26,265 bases of DNA, taken from the IMG/VR virus record IMGVR_UViG_3300025098_000245, positions 1-26,265 of that record. One strand, written 5' to 3'. The position numbers and the translations under genes were made by a program. Positions 1 to 7,134 of the stretch are shown here, in pieces; position 1 is the first letter of the stretch; every line of letters begins with the position of its first letter. The notes beneath the pieces were generated by a model. That model worked only from the letters and a program-made list of their open reading frames with translations, did no database searches and was not told the origin of the DNA. The DNA comes from a virus.

Positions 1-1
1 A

Positions 2-1408
2 GCTTGCTTCCAGAAAGATCAGCGCATCCTTCTTGTAGCGAACAAAGAGGCTACTGCTATTGAAATCTTCTCTCGTGTAAGAATGGCTTATGAGGAACTT
101 CCTAACTGGCTTAAACCACCAGTAAAGGAATATGCTAAGACATCAATGACTCTTGAGAATGGTTCTCGTATTGGTATTACAACTACAACCGGTACAGCTG
201 CTCGTGGTCAGTCCGTTAACTGTTTGGTTATTGATGAGATGGCTTTCATTGAGAACCATTTGGTGGATGAGTTTTGGAAATCAGTCTATCCGATTATTTC
301 ATCATCTAAGAAATCTAAAGCATTCATTTGTTCTACTGCTAACGGAACACAGAACCTTTTCTATAAGATCTATAATGAGGCAGAGACTAATCCTGATAGT
401 GCCTGGGACTGTGGTAAGATTATGTGGAATGAGGTTCCTGGTCGAGATGAGAAATGGGCTGCTGATACTAAAGCATCAATTGGTTCAGAGGAAGCTTGGC
501 GACAGGAGTTCTGTTGTGAGTGGATTAACTCTGGTGAGTCTTCTCTTGATGATGAACTCTATGAGAAGATGGAACAGACTATCTGTGATCCTAAAGTAGT
601 GCTTGATGATGGCTGTTATAAGATTTGGGAAGAGGCTGACTCATCTAGAATTTATGCTGCTGGTGTTGATACAGCTGAAGGTGTTGGTAAAGATAGCTCA
701 GTAGTTCAGGTATTGGATGTAACCGATCCTGCAGAAGTTAGACAGGTTGCTGTATATAAGAATAACAAGATCTCTCCTCTTGAGTTTAGTAATAAGGTTC
801 ATCAGATACTTCGCAACTATGGCTCGCCGCTGGCTCTTATTGAGCGTAACAACTGCGGTGCACAAGTAGTAGATAGATTGCTACATGATATGGGCTATCC
901 TAAACTTGTTAGTTATGGTAATGCTAAAGCACATCGTAAGAATAGAATGTATGGTATGATTGCTCACACTAATACAAAGCATAAAGGTATCATGAACATG
1001 CGCTATTGGATGAATGACCTTCACTCTATCGTAATGCGTGACCAAGAGACATTAGATGAGTTTAGAGACTTTGTTCGTTATCCAAATGGTACATGGAAAG
1101 CTCAAAAGGGTAAGCATGATGATATGGTTATGGCTATTATGTATGGCTATTATGTTCTTGATAATGATATTGCTGAGCAGTACTTTGAGATCATCGAGAA
1201 AGATGATACTGGTCGACCTAAGATTATTGAGCCAATGGACTTTGGTTTACAGCTCTTTGAAGATCCAACATCCATTTATAATAATGAGAACATGGCTGGT
1301 GGTAGTCCTGATCTTAATCCTGTCTATTGGGGCATGAGTGATGGTACTGAGACGGAAATGGGTGATGATTATTATGACTTATTAGAGGCTGGATTCACTC
1401 CACTATAG
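2..1408 (+). CDS. 17: Terminase large subunit gp17 (5' end cut by window edge)
   Basis: ATPase-nuclease motor that packages DNA into the prohead. The frame is open from base 2, so the methionine at base 83 is internal; 468 residues are visible against about 610 in T4 gp17, and the N-terminus with Walker A lies outside the window. Seen directly: Walker B (CLVIDEMAFIE, about base 221-253), the coupling motif STANGTQNLFY, and the three acidic centres of the RNase H-like nuclease: AAGVDTAEGVGKD, the Glu of LIERNNCGAQVVDRLL, and KGKHDDMVMAIMYG. Order and spacing match T4 gp17. It is followed after 13 bp by a tube-fold gene with its own late box. The small subunit is not adjacent; it lies on the minus strand at 14403-14906. 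Family assignment is firm. Confidence 0.95.
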   Translation, partial: ACFQKDQRILLVANKEATAIEIFSRVRMAYEELPNWLKPPVKEYAKTSMTLENGSRIGITTTTGTAARGQSVNCLVIDEMAFIENHLVDEFWKSVYPIISSSKKSKAFICSTANGTQNLFYKIYNEAETNPDSAWDCGKIMWNEVPGRDEKWAADTKASIGSEEAWRQEFCCEWINSGESSLDDELYEKMEQTICDPKVVLDDGCYKIWEEADSSRIYAAGVDTAEGVGKDSSVVQVLDVTDPAEVRQVAVYKNNKISPLEFSNKVHQILRNYGSPLALIERNNCGAQVVDRLLHDMGYPKLVSYGNAKAHRKNRMYGMIAHTNTKHKGIMNMRYWMNDLHSIVMRDQETLDEFRDFVRYPNGTWKAQKGKHDDMVMAIMYGYYVLDNDIAEQYFEIIEKDDTGRPKIIEPMDFGLQLFEDPTSIYNNENMAGGSPDLNPVYWGMSDGTETEMGDDYYDLLEAGFTPL

Positions 1409-1416
1409 ATTAAATA
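1409..1416 (+). promoter_or_regulatory. T4-type late promoter box ATTAAATA
   Basis: The box starts directly after the gp17 stop codon. Five bases (AGTAT) separate it from the ATG at 1422. With T4 late-promoter geometry (box about -13 to -6) transcription would begin on the A of the ATG. No Shine-Dalgarno sequence is present. Confidence 0.7.
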
Positions 1417-1421
1417 AGTAT

Positions 1422-1994
1422 ATGGCTGCTAACACTAACAATCAATCCTTTCTTAACAAGAGCAGAGCAGATAAGTTTAAGCTCGTCTTTGATCTACCAC
1501 CTGCTTTAAAGAGACTTGATTCAAAGGATGAGAGAAGCACGTTCAATGTTAATAGAGACGCTATGCAGTTCTCTGTATATGGTGCTGTTGTTCCAGCCAT
1601 TACCGTTCCTGCTATTCAGATTGCTTATGCTGGATCGAACTTATATAACTCAGGTCACGCCAAGACACCATATGAGCCTGTAACAGTTAACTTTACAATC
1701 GATAATGGTTATAACAACTACTGGGTACTTTATAAGTGGCTCGACCTTATGCATGATGAGAAGGAAGGTCTCTTTGATGCCTCCAATCTTGTTACTGATG
1801 AAGACTTCAGACAGTATCAAACAGATATGACACTCTATGGATTGGATGAATATAACGAGCAGCGCATCAAGTTTACTTATACAAAAGCCTTTCCTATCAC
1901 TGTTGGCTCTATTGACTATAGCTACAGAGATGAAGCTGAGATTACAAGCTCTCTAACGTTTGTTTACTCTCAAATCCATACAGAATTGTTGTAG
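1422..1994 (+). CDS. Tail tube-like protein (gp19 fold), upstream of sheath
   Basis: 190 residues; T4 gp19 has 163. The order is that of the gp19/gp54 tube fold: an N-terminal strand (DKFKLVFDLP), the core strands with a proline-rich turn (VVPAITVPAIQIAYAG), a strand and helix (VNFTIDNGYNNYWVLYKWLDL), and closing strands (AFPITVGSIDYSYRDEAEI, then SLTFVYSQI). Such proteins form the hexameric rings of the tube inside the sheath or cap it at the baseplate. A second and more gp19-like protein lies after the sheath (5864-6403), so this one may be a tube paralogue, a tube terminator or a baseplate junction protein. It has its own late box and sits between gp17 and the sheath gene. The fold is likely; the exact role is open. 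Confidence 0.7.
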   Translation: MAANTNNQSFLNKSRADKFKLVFDLPPALKRLDSKDERSTFNVNRDAMQFSVYGAVVPAITVPAIQIAYAGSNLYNSGHAKTPYEPVTVNFTIDNGYNNYWVLYKWLDLMHDEKEGLFDASNLVTDEDFRQYQTDMTLYGLDEYNEQRIKFTYTKAFPITVGSIDYSYRDEAEITSSLTFVYSQIHTELL

Positions 1995-2005
1995 AGAAAA
2001 ATAGA

Positions 2006-2019
2006 TTTTCAGCTGAAAA
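2006..2019 (+). repeat. 14-bp perfect palindrome upstream of sheath promoter
   Basis: TTTTCAGCTGAAAA is its own reverse complement and ends two bases before the sheath late box at 2022. It is not followed by a T-run, so it does not look like a terminator. It may be a protein-binding dyad, a processing site or chance. Confidence 0.4.
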
Positions 2020-2021
2020 GC

Positions 2022-2029
2022 CATAAATA
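2022..2029 (+). promoter_or_regulatory. T4-type late promoter box CATAAATA (sheath)
   Basis: Five bases (TAAGT) separate the box from the ATG at 2035, the same geometry as at 1409. No Shine-Dalgarno sequence is seen before the sheath start. Confidence 0.75.
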
Positions 2030-2034
2030 TAAGT

Positions 2035-4368
2035 ATGGCTAAAAGGACAATCCAATCGCCGGGCGTTGAGATTCGTGAGAGTGATTTATCACTTCGCACA
2101 GCTCAAACCGGAACTACTACTTATGTAGCTGGCTTTGCATCTGAAGGACCTACCGACGAAGTTGTTGGACTTGGAAGTATTTCTGAGTTTGAGCAAATTT
2201 ATGGTACACCAAAGACTGCAGCTGAACGCTACTTCTATCACACTACACGTGCTACACTTAACTCTACAGGTTCAGTACTTGTTAACCGCTTGCCTTATGG
2301 TGCTAGCAACGGACAAGGCTTCGGTTCTAAGATTAGTGTATTGGCATACCCTGCTATTGTTTGGGATCGCGATGCTGATGCAATCGTAACTGACGCTGAT
2401 AAAGAGAACGCTACTTACCTTCTCGGTGCTCCTACTCAGTTCGAAATGACTGACGAGCAGTACATGCAGTACAAAAATGGTGAGTTGTTTGAACAAAGCA
2501 AAGAACTTAAGACATCCTTCTCAGGTATTTCTGACTTGAGTGGTGCTGCTCTTGTTGTTGTTAACAAGGGACAGACTGTTATTGATGGTCAGTTCAATGG
2601 TTACTATGTTGGTGTTTCTGATAACACTAACCTTAACCCAGCAACAGACTTCGACGCTATTGTTGATGTTAAGACAGCAACAGCTGCTCCAGGCGCTACT
2701 GGTCTTTCTGCTTTCACAGACGTTCCTGCTTCTCGCTTTGAGTTCGCTCTTACAGCTACTCCAGAATTTGGTACTAACCCTGCTACTAATTCCATCTCAC
2801 AAGTTATGGAAGATCGCATCGTTGGTTATGATATCGGTGATCGTGAGTTTGATGATACATTGAACATTGGTGTATTCAAACTTCGTCAGTCTGTATTCTC
2901 TAAGGACGCTAATCGTCTTGATTACCTTCTTGAAGAGGGCTACAATGGCTCCATTGGTCAGTATCGTCAACGTAACTCTGAGAGCGGTGGTGCTCCAGTT
3001 AACTTCTCTCTTGATACTGTAAATGACCAGTCACGCAATATTGACATCGTTGTTAACCCTTTTGTTGCTGACGCTCTTGGTGGTGTTAACCTTAATGCAG
3101 ATGGTACTCCAAAGAAGAAGATTCGTGTTTACACTGAGTCATTCAAAGATGGTCTTCAGGGTGGTGCTATTTCATCTGACGCTGCTGGTCTTCCAATTAA
3201 CTTCTTCGCTGCTACTTTCGCAGGTGAGGTTGCTAAAGCAGACAGTCTTATCCCACTTGGTTCTTACGGTGAAGTAAGTCTTACATCTAAAGAAATCGGC
3301 TCCATTCCACTTAAGCTTGATCGTGCTCTTGATCGTATTCGTAACGATCGTAAGTTTGACATCGATATTATTGCTGAAGGTGGTCTTGGTACTATTCACA
3401 CTTACATGGAGACAGCTAATGCTACTCTCTCTGCTCGTGGTTTTGATGATACTCGTACAACAGCAGCTATTGAAGCTCTTCGTACTTCTAGTGATCTTGA
3501 CTCTACTGGTGAAGAAGCTCGTACAGCTTACACAACAGTCTTTAACCGCTTTGCGACATTTGCAGGTCCTGTTAAGGATGGTGGTCGTGGTGACATTCTT
3601 TTCGTTGCTGATCCAATCCGTCAGATTCTTGTAGCTGGTAAGTCACAGAAGGTACAGAAGGATCCTACAAAGAACTTCTACACTGACATCTACTGGGCAA
3701 TGCGCCATCAGTTCTCTCTTGCTAATACATCCTATGCAACAGTGTTTGCTAACTGGATGAAGGTATATGATAACTATACCGGCCTTTATGTATATGTTCC
3801 ATCTTCTGGCTTTGCTTGTGCTAAGATGGCTTCTACAGATGCTCAGGTTGGTCCATGGGGTGCACCTGCTGGATTCAATCGTGGTATTATTCAAGATGCT
3901 GATGATATTGCAATCAGCCCTAACCAACGTCAACGTGATGATCTTTACACCGTTAACCTTAACCCAGTAGCTAACTTTGCTGATCAGGGTAATGTGTTCT
4001 TCGGTCAGAAGACTCTCCTCAAGAAGCCAAGTGCATTCGATCGTATTAACGTTCGTCGTACTTTCCTCTACCTTGAGAAGATCACTAAAAAGACAATGCA
4101 GTTCTTCCTCTTTGAGAACAACACATTGTTTACTCGTACAAGAGTAGCTAATACTTTGACACCATTCTTTGAGCGTGTTAAAGCTGCTGACGGCTTGTAT
4201 GACTTTATGATCGTCTGTGACGAGCGTAACAATACTGGTGAAGTAATTGACCAGAACGAGCTCGTTGTTGATATTTACCTTAAGCCAGTTCGTACTGCTG
4301 AGTTCATTCTAGTTAACTTCTATGCTACCCGCACTGATACTAACTTTGAAGAGCTTATTGGAGGTTAA
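2035..4368 (+). CDS. 18: Tail sheath protein gp18
   Basis: Contractile sheath subunit; hexameric rings surround the tail tube and shorten on infection. 777 residues, longer than T4 gp18 (659); the extra length probably lies in the variable outer domains. The N-terminus IQSPGVEIRESDLSLRTAQT is typical of sheath proteins (SPGVE followed by a linker arm), and the LVNRLP strand closes the N-terminal core. The C-terminal core DIYLKPVRTAEFILVNFYAT ending in FEELIGG is the characteristic sheath C-terminus that carries the inter-subunit handshake strands. Arginine codons are almost all CGN with a single AGA, unlike the AGA-rich baseplate genes, as expected for a very abundant protein. A late box precedes it and a strong hairpin terminator follows. 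Confidence 0.95.
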   Translation: MAKRTIQSPGVEIRESDLSLRTAQTGTTTYVAGFASEGPTDEVVGLGSISEFEQIYGTPKTAAERYFYHTTRATLNSTGSVLVNRLPYGASNGQGFGSKISVLAYPAIVWDRDADAIVTDADKENATYLLGAPTQFEMTDEQYMQYKNGELFEQSKELKTSFSGISDLSGAALVVVNKGQTVIDGQFNGYYVGVSDNTNLNPATDFDAIVDVKTATAAPGATGLSAFTDVPASRFEFALTATPEFGTNPATNSISQVMEDRIVGYDIGDREFDDTLNIGVFKLRQSVFSKDANRLDYLLEEGYNGSIGQYRQRNSESGGAPVNFSLDTVNDQSRNIDIVVNPFVADALGGVNLNADGTPKKKIRVYTESFKDGLQGGAISSDAAGLPINFFAATFAGEVAKADSLIPLGSYGEVSLTSKEIGSIPLKLDRALDRIRNDRKFDIDIIAEGGLGTIHTYMETANATLSARGFDDTRTTAAIEALRTSSDLDSTGEEARTAYTTVFNRFATFAGPVKDGGRGDILFVADPIRQILVAGKSQKVQKDPTKNFYTDIYWAMRHQFSLANTSYATVFANWMKVYDNYTGLYVYVPSSGFACAKMASTDAQVGPWGAPAGFNRGIIQDADDIAISPNQRQRDDLYTVNLNPVANFADQGNVFFGQKTLLKKPSAFDRINVRRTFLYLEKITKKTMQFFLFENNTLFTRTRVANTLTPFFERVKAADGLYDFMIVCDERNNTGEVIDQNELVVDIYLKPVRTAEFILVNFYATRTDTNFEELIGG

Positions 4369-4392
4369 TTTTATTGTCCAAACCAAACAAAC

Positions 4393-4424
4393 AAGGAGGG
4401 GGTCGAAAGACCTCCTCTTTTTTT
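4393..4424 (+). terminator. Rho-independent terminator after sheath gene
   Basis: Bases 4396-4404 pair with 4409-4417 (nine pairs, one G-T) around a stable GAAA tetraloop. The stem extends outward as A-T pairs and is followed by seven Ts (4418-4424). It ends the sheath transcript about 25 bases after the stop codon and isolates it from the next late box. Confidence 0.9.
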
Positions 4425-4445
4425 GTGGAGAAATAGCTACAGTTG

Positions 4446-4453
4446 TATAAATA
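4446..4453 (+). promoter_or_regulatory. T4-type late promoter box TATAAATA (perfect consensus)
   Basis: A perfect T4 late consensus. Five bases (ATGGT) separate it from the ATG at 4459. It lies just after the sheath terminator, so the next gene has its own transcript. Confidence 0.8.
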
Positions 4454-4458
4454 ATGGT

Positions 4459-5142
4459 ATGGCCCAACATAGTAATTATGCCAAAGATAGAGACCTTATG
4501 ATGGAAGCTTATGGCTCTGTTCAAGGTATTGTTCCAAAGACTGCATCCACAGCATTGCCACGTGGTTACGTTCTCACTGAAGCTCACTGCGATGAAGAGG
4601 ATTTAGAGTCTGTTGAGCTTGGTGGTAAGCTTTATGAATTAGGTAATGATGACCCAAATGATGATGGTCTTGTTATTAGGATTGACAAGTATGCTAATGG
4701 CTACTTCATTACAGGTGGTGTTTATACTGAGCCAGAAGATTATGTAAATGATCCGGGGAATCCAAGAGAAGGTTACGGTTATGCTCTTGACCTCGATGGT
4801 CAGCCTATGGAAGAAGACGATCTTGAAGATGGTTTAGGTCATGAAGACAATGAGCAGCAAGAGGGTGCTACAAATGAGTTTCCTGATGGTGAAGGTAAGT
4901 ATGAGGTAGCAAGCGTTGGTGGAATGCATGGCCAATCCATAATGGGTGGTAAGAAGTTTAACTCTTTGCAAGCTGCTTGTGATGCTGCTGGTGCTGATAT
5001 CAAGGATTGCTACGAAGATGTAGATGGTTGGATCGATATGGAAGGTGATGGAACAACTCTTGAATTCGTAGTAGATGAAGATACAGCTATTGTTATGCAT
5101 AAGAATGTTCCTGCTGAAGACGGCTCTTGTGCTTCTCACTAA
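4459..5142 (+). CDS. Acidic protein of unknown function
   Basis: 227 residues, not recognised. The ATG at 4459 is chosen because the late box lies exactly five bases before it; the in-frame TTG at 4423 lies inside the terminator T-run and is not credible. The protein is strongly acidic, with a central run rich in D, E and N (around MEEDDLEDGLGHEDNEQQEG). Two possible beta regions flank it: GLVIRIDKYANGYFITGGVY, and KYEVASVGGMHGQSIMGG followed by a short helix with two cysteines (LQAACDAAGADIKDCYED). Residues 8-17 include DLMMEAYG, where MME|A resembles a prohead protease site (hydrophobic-x-E|A), so a head or virion protein is possible. It is transcribed alone between two terminators, in the block that separates the sheath from the main tube gene. 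Function unknown. Confidence 0.8.
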   Translation: MAQHSNYAKDRDLMMEAYGSVQGIVPKTASTALPRGYVLTEAHCDEEDLESVELGGKLYELGNDDPNDDGLVIRIDKYANGYFITGGVYTEPEDYVNDPGNPREGYGYALDLDGQPMEEDDLEDGLGHEDNEQQEGATNEFPDGEGKYEVASVGGMHGQSIMGGKKFNSLQAACDAAGADIKDCYEDVDGWIDMEGDGTTLEFVVDEDTAIVMHKNVPAEDGSCASH

Positions 5143-5155
5143 TCTACATTAAAAT

Positions 5156-5186
5156 AAGAAAAGGAAGTTTTACTTCCTTTTCTTTT
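5156..5186 (+). terminator. Hairpin terminator after acidic gene
   Basis: Bases 5158-5167 (GAAAAGGAAG) pair perfectly with 5173-5182 around a TTTTA loop. The stem can extend by two A-T pairs and the 3' side runs into TTTT. It lies 14 bases after the stop codon. The T-run is short, so it is weaker than the one after the sheath. Confidence 0.75.
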
Positions 5187-5206
5187 GGCTATTACTATGC
5201 CAGTTA

Positions 5207-5214
5207 ATTAAATA
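5207..5214 (+). promoter_or_regulatory. T4-type late promoter box ATTAAATA (homing endonuclease)
   Basis: Five bases (CTTAT) separate it from the ATG at 5220. The endonuclease gene thus carries a promoter of the same design as the structural genes. Confidence 0.7.
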
Positions 5215-5219
5215 CTTAT

Positions 5220-5822
5220 ATGGGATGTGTATATGCTATAACTTGCTCTGATAGATACTATATTGGTTCTACTAAGAACTTTCATAAACGTATGGCTGAG
5301 CATAAAGGGTTACTTGAGAAAGGTACACATAAGAATGCCTATATGCAGAGAGTATTTGATAAGTATGGGGGCTTTGAATATAAGATACTTGAGAGTGTAG
5401 AGGATGATAAGCTTGTAGATAGAGAGCAAGTACATATTGATAGGCACTATGATGATGTTAAGTGTATGAATGCTTCTCCTCATGCTCATAGAGCTTATAA
5501 CCCCTGGACTGATGAGAGTAGAAAGAAGATGAGTGAGTCTTGCAAGGGTCGTACACTTACAGAAGAGACAAAGAAGAAGATTAGTGATACAAAGAAGGGT
5601 AAGCCGAGTCCTAATCATAGAGCTGTTAAGTTTATCTGGAACGATAAAGAGTATGAGTTCTATGCTATGAGCCACTTCCTAAAAGAGTTTGGTGATTCAT
5701 CTCGTTGTATCTATAGAAGATTAACGAAGAATGCTGGTAAGTGGATTACCTTATATCGTGTTAACGAGAGTAGTAAGCACCCTTTTTCTAATGGAGATAA
5801 GCTTTTTTTATCATGGAAGTAG
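5220..5822 (+). CDS. GIY-YIG homing endonuclease (free-standing)
   Basis: 200 residues. The N-terminal nuclease domain shows the GIY-type strand as CVY (residues 3-5), YIG (14-16), the catalytic-type Arg24 in HKRM, and Glu69 in VDREQVHID; the linking helix has the usual NAYMQRVFDKYGG. A DNA-binding tail follows: two NUMOD3-like repeats (SRKKMSESCKGRTLTEETKK, then KISDTKKGKPSPNH) and a helix-turn-helix-like segment (SHFLKEFGDSSRCIYRRL). All expected catalytic positions are present and the frame is intact, so it is probably active. It would cut an intron-less or HEG-less allele of a nearby gene in a co-infecting relative and spread by repair. It lies between the sheath and tube genes, which are adjacent in T4, and probably entered as a selfish insertion. 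Confidence 0.92.
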   Translation: MGCVYAITCSDRYYIGSTKNFHKRMAEHKGLLEKGTHKNAYMQRVFDKYGGFEYKILESVEDDKLVDREQVHIDRHYDDVKCMNASPHAHRAYNPWTDESRKKMSESCKGRTLTEETKKKISDTKKGKPSPNHRAVKFIWNDKEYEFYAMSHFLKEFGDSSRCIYRRLTKNAGKWITLYRVNESSKHPFSNGDKLFLSWK

Positions 5823-5831
5823 GCTGATTGC

Positions 5832-5839
5832 TATAAATA
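5832..5839 (+). promoter_or_regulatory. T4-type late promoter box TATAAATA with a leader (tail tube)
   Basis: A perfect consensus, but 24 bases from the ATG at 5864. The predicted start is near 5845, which gives a leader of about 19 bases, A-rich near the start codon and without a clear Shine-Dalgarno sequence. It is the main exception to the five-base rule in this window. Confidence 0.7.
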
Positions 5840-5863
5840 TTAGTACTAACCATACTATAAAAA

Positions 5864-6403
5864 ATGCCAGTTTCTCAGAATATCCAAAACTTCTATCGTA
5901 CCGCAGCTGATAAAGATTTCAGCCGTGATTTTCTTTTCCGTGTGACTCAGTTACAGTTACAAGGGGTACCTGCTCTCGATGAGGGTGACCTTGTATATGT
6001 TAAGACTGCACAGCTTCCAGGCCGTAACATTGGTAACGTTGCTGTACCTTATATGGGTCTTAACTTGAATGTTCCAGGTGCTGTAACATATCCAGGCTCT
6101 GAAGCTTATACACTTGACTTCTACCTTGATGGTGAGAGTTCACTTCGTAACTACTTTGAGACTGCTTCCCGTTCCCTCTTTGATGATCAGACATCTACAG
6201 GTGAATATGGTACTCCTGATGATGACTTCTACATTCAGCTCGCTCAGCTTGATAAAGACCTTGAGCCAATCACTGAATATAAGCTTGTAGGTGCTTCTCT
6301 TCGTGCAGTTAATGGTATTGGTTATGATATCGCCACAGGTACAGGTGCTACTGTAAGCGTTAACGCTACTGTCTCTTACCACTTCTACACAAAAGAGCGC
6401 TAA
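5864..6403 (+). CDS. 19: Tail tube protein gp19
   Basis: 179 residues (T4 gp19 163). It follows gp19 from end to end: DFLFRVTQLQLQG corresponds to the first T4 strand, KTAQLPGRNIGNVAVPYMG to the conserved ATALP loop and next strand, and SEAYTLDFYLDGESSLRNYF to the central strand and helix. The last strand is VSVNATVSYHFY. These proteins stack as hexameric rings to form the channel through which DNA passes. Compared with the protein at 1422-1994 this one is the better match in length and in the LPG loop, so I assign it as the main tube subunit. It is the first gene of a two-gene unit, with the next ATG five bases after its stop, and is the only early tail gene here with a predicted real leader. 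Confidence 0.8.
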   Translation: MPVSQNIQNFYRTAADKDFSRDFLFRVTQLQLQGVPALDEGDLVYVKTAQLPGRNIGNVAVPYMGLNLNVPGAVTYPGSEAYTLDFYLDGESSLRNYFETASRSLFDDQTSTGEYGTPDDDFYIQLAQLDKDLEPITEYKLVGASLRAVNGIGYDIATGTGATVSVNATVSYHFYTKER

Positions 6404-6408
6404 GCTAA

Positions 6409-7134
6409 ATGCCTAATAATATTCGAAAGCGTCTAAGTCTACACCAAGACTGGACAAACGACATCCCTCTCAAGAACATTTGGGGGATCAACTTCTCAGC
6501 TCGTACTGGCAGTGGAGCTATGGTTAATGTCGGAGAGGCTATCGAATATTATTTAGATATTTACAGACCACGTACATATAAGGTTGATAAGTCTCTTTTT
6601 GATAGAGTATCGGATTACGAGGCGGGCTTCCTTCTTGCACAAGACGTCAATCTTCCAACAGTAGGTTTAGCTATTCAGGAATTAGATGTTCCCAAGTCTG
6701 GTGGTATGCAAGCTATGCAATATGCTGATCGTATTGGTGAAGATCACAACATGACAGTATCATTTCTTGAGACAAATAGAGATGTATTTTCATTTTTTAT
6801 TCAACCGTGGATAGTTGCTTGTGCATATGCTGGTTTGATTGAAGACGATAACGAACCAGACATTAAATGTAACATTGATATTATACAATACTCACGCACA
6901 GCTGAGAAGTATGGTGATAAGCTTGGTGAGTCTAACAAGCGTCGAAGAAGTAATGATCCAGTTGAGTATGGTATTCGTAAGATGCACACATTTTATGATT
7001 GTGTACCTACTACCATAAATGCAGAGGCTATTAGCTACGGTAAGCAGTCCGTATCCGATATAACTAGAACAGTAGGCTGGAACTTTGCACACTACCAACT
7101 AAATACTCCTAGAGGAGTGTTAAATGGAATTTAG
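6409..7134 (+). CDS. Tube-fold baseplate or tube-junction protein
   Basis: 241 residues. Seen: a strand and helix resembling the tube fold (HNMTVSFLETNRDVFSFFIQ, then PWIVACAYAGL), a strand KCNIDIIQYSR, and a late strand set CVPTTINAEAISYG followed by VGWNFAHYQL, which is the arrangement of the closing strands of gp19, gp48 and gp54. The N-terminal 40 residues are probably an arm. In T4, gp54 starts tube polymerisation on the baseplate; its position next to gp19 suits such a role, but the exact T4 counterpart is unsure because another candidate lies at 10413. It begins five bases after the tube gene and has no late box, so it is co-transcribed. Its last 11 bases overlap the next gene. Confidence 0.65.
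   Translation: MPNNIRKRLSLHQDWTNDIPLKNIWGINFSARTGSGAMVNVGEAIEYYLDIYRPRTYKVDKSLFDRVSDYEAGFLLAQDVNLPTVGLAIQELDVPKSGGMQAMQYADRIGEDHNMTVSFLETNRDVFSFFIQPWIVACAYAGLIEDDNEPDIKCNIDIIQYSRTAEKYGDKLGESNKRRRSNDPVEYGIRKMHTFYDCVPTTINAEAISYGKQSVSDITRTVGWNFAHYQLNTPRGVLNGI
7098..7105 (+). promoter_or_regulatory. Internal late promoter box ACTAAATA
   Basis: The box lies inside the 3' end of the preceding gene, 18 bases before the ATG at 7124. It is identical to the box at 7933. The predicted start is 7111, the first A of the Shine-Dalgarno sequence AGAGGAG. Confidence 0.55.
7103..7126 (+). promoter_or_regulatory. Hairpin covering the Shine-Dalgarno sequence of the gp26-like gene
   Basis: AGAGGAG (7111-7117) is the best Shine-Dalgarno sequence in the window, six bases before the ATG at 7124. 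Bases 7103-7109 can pair with 7114-7120 (seven pairs, one T-G) around a TAGA loop and would hide it in read-through mRNA. mRNA from the box at 7098 would start at about 7111, lack the left arm and leave the site free. Confidence 0.55.

Noticed and set aside
2272-3933. Several antisense and shifted open frames of 70-107 codons across the sheath gene.
   Set aside because: They have the Leu- or Ser/Thr-rich composition of frame shadows and no start signals. The sheath frame explains the DNA fully.
4423-4458. TTG start at 4423 for the acidic protein.
   Set aside because: It lies in the T-run of the sheath terminator and upstream of the late box, so it would not be on the late message.
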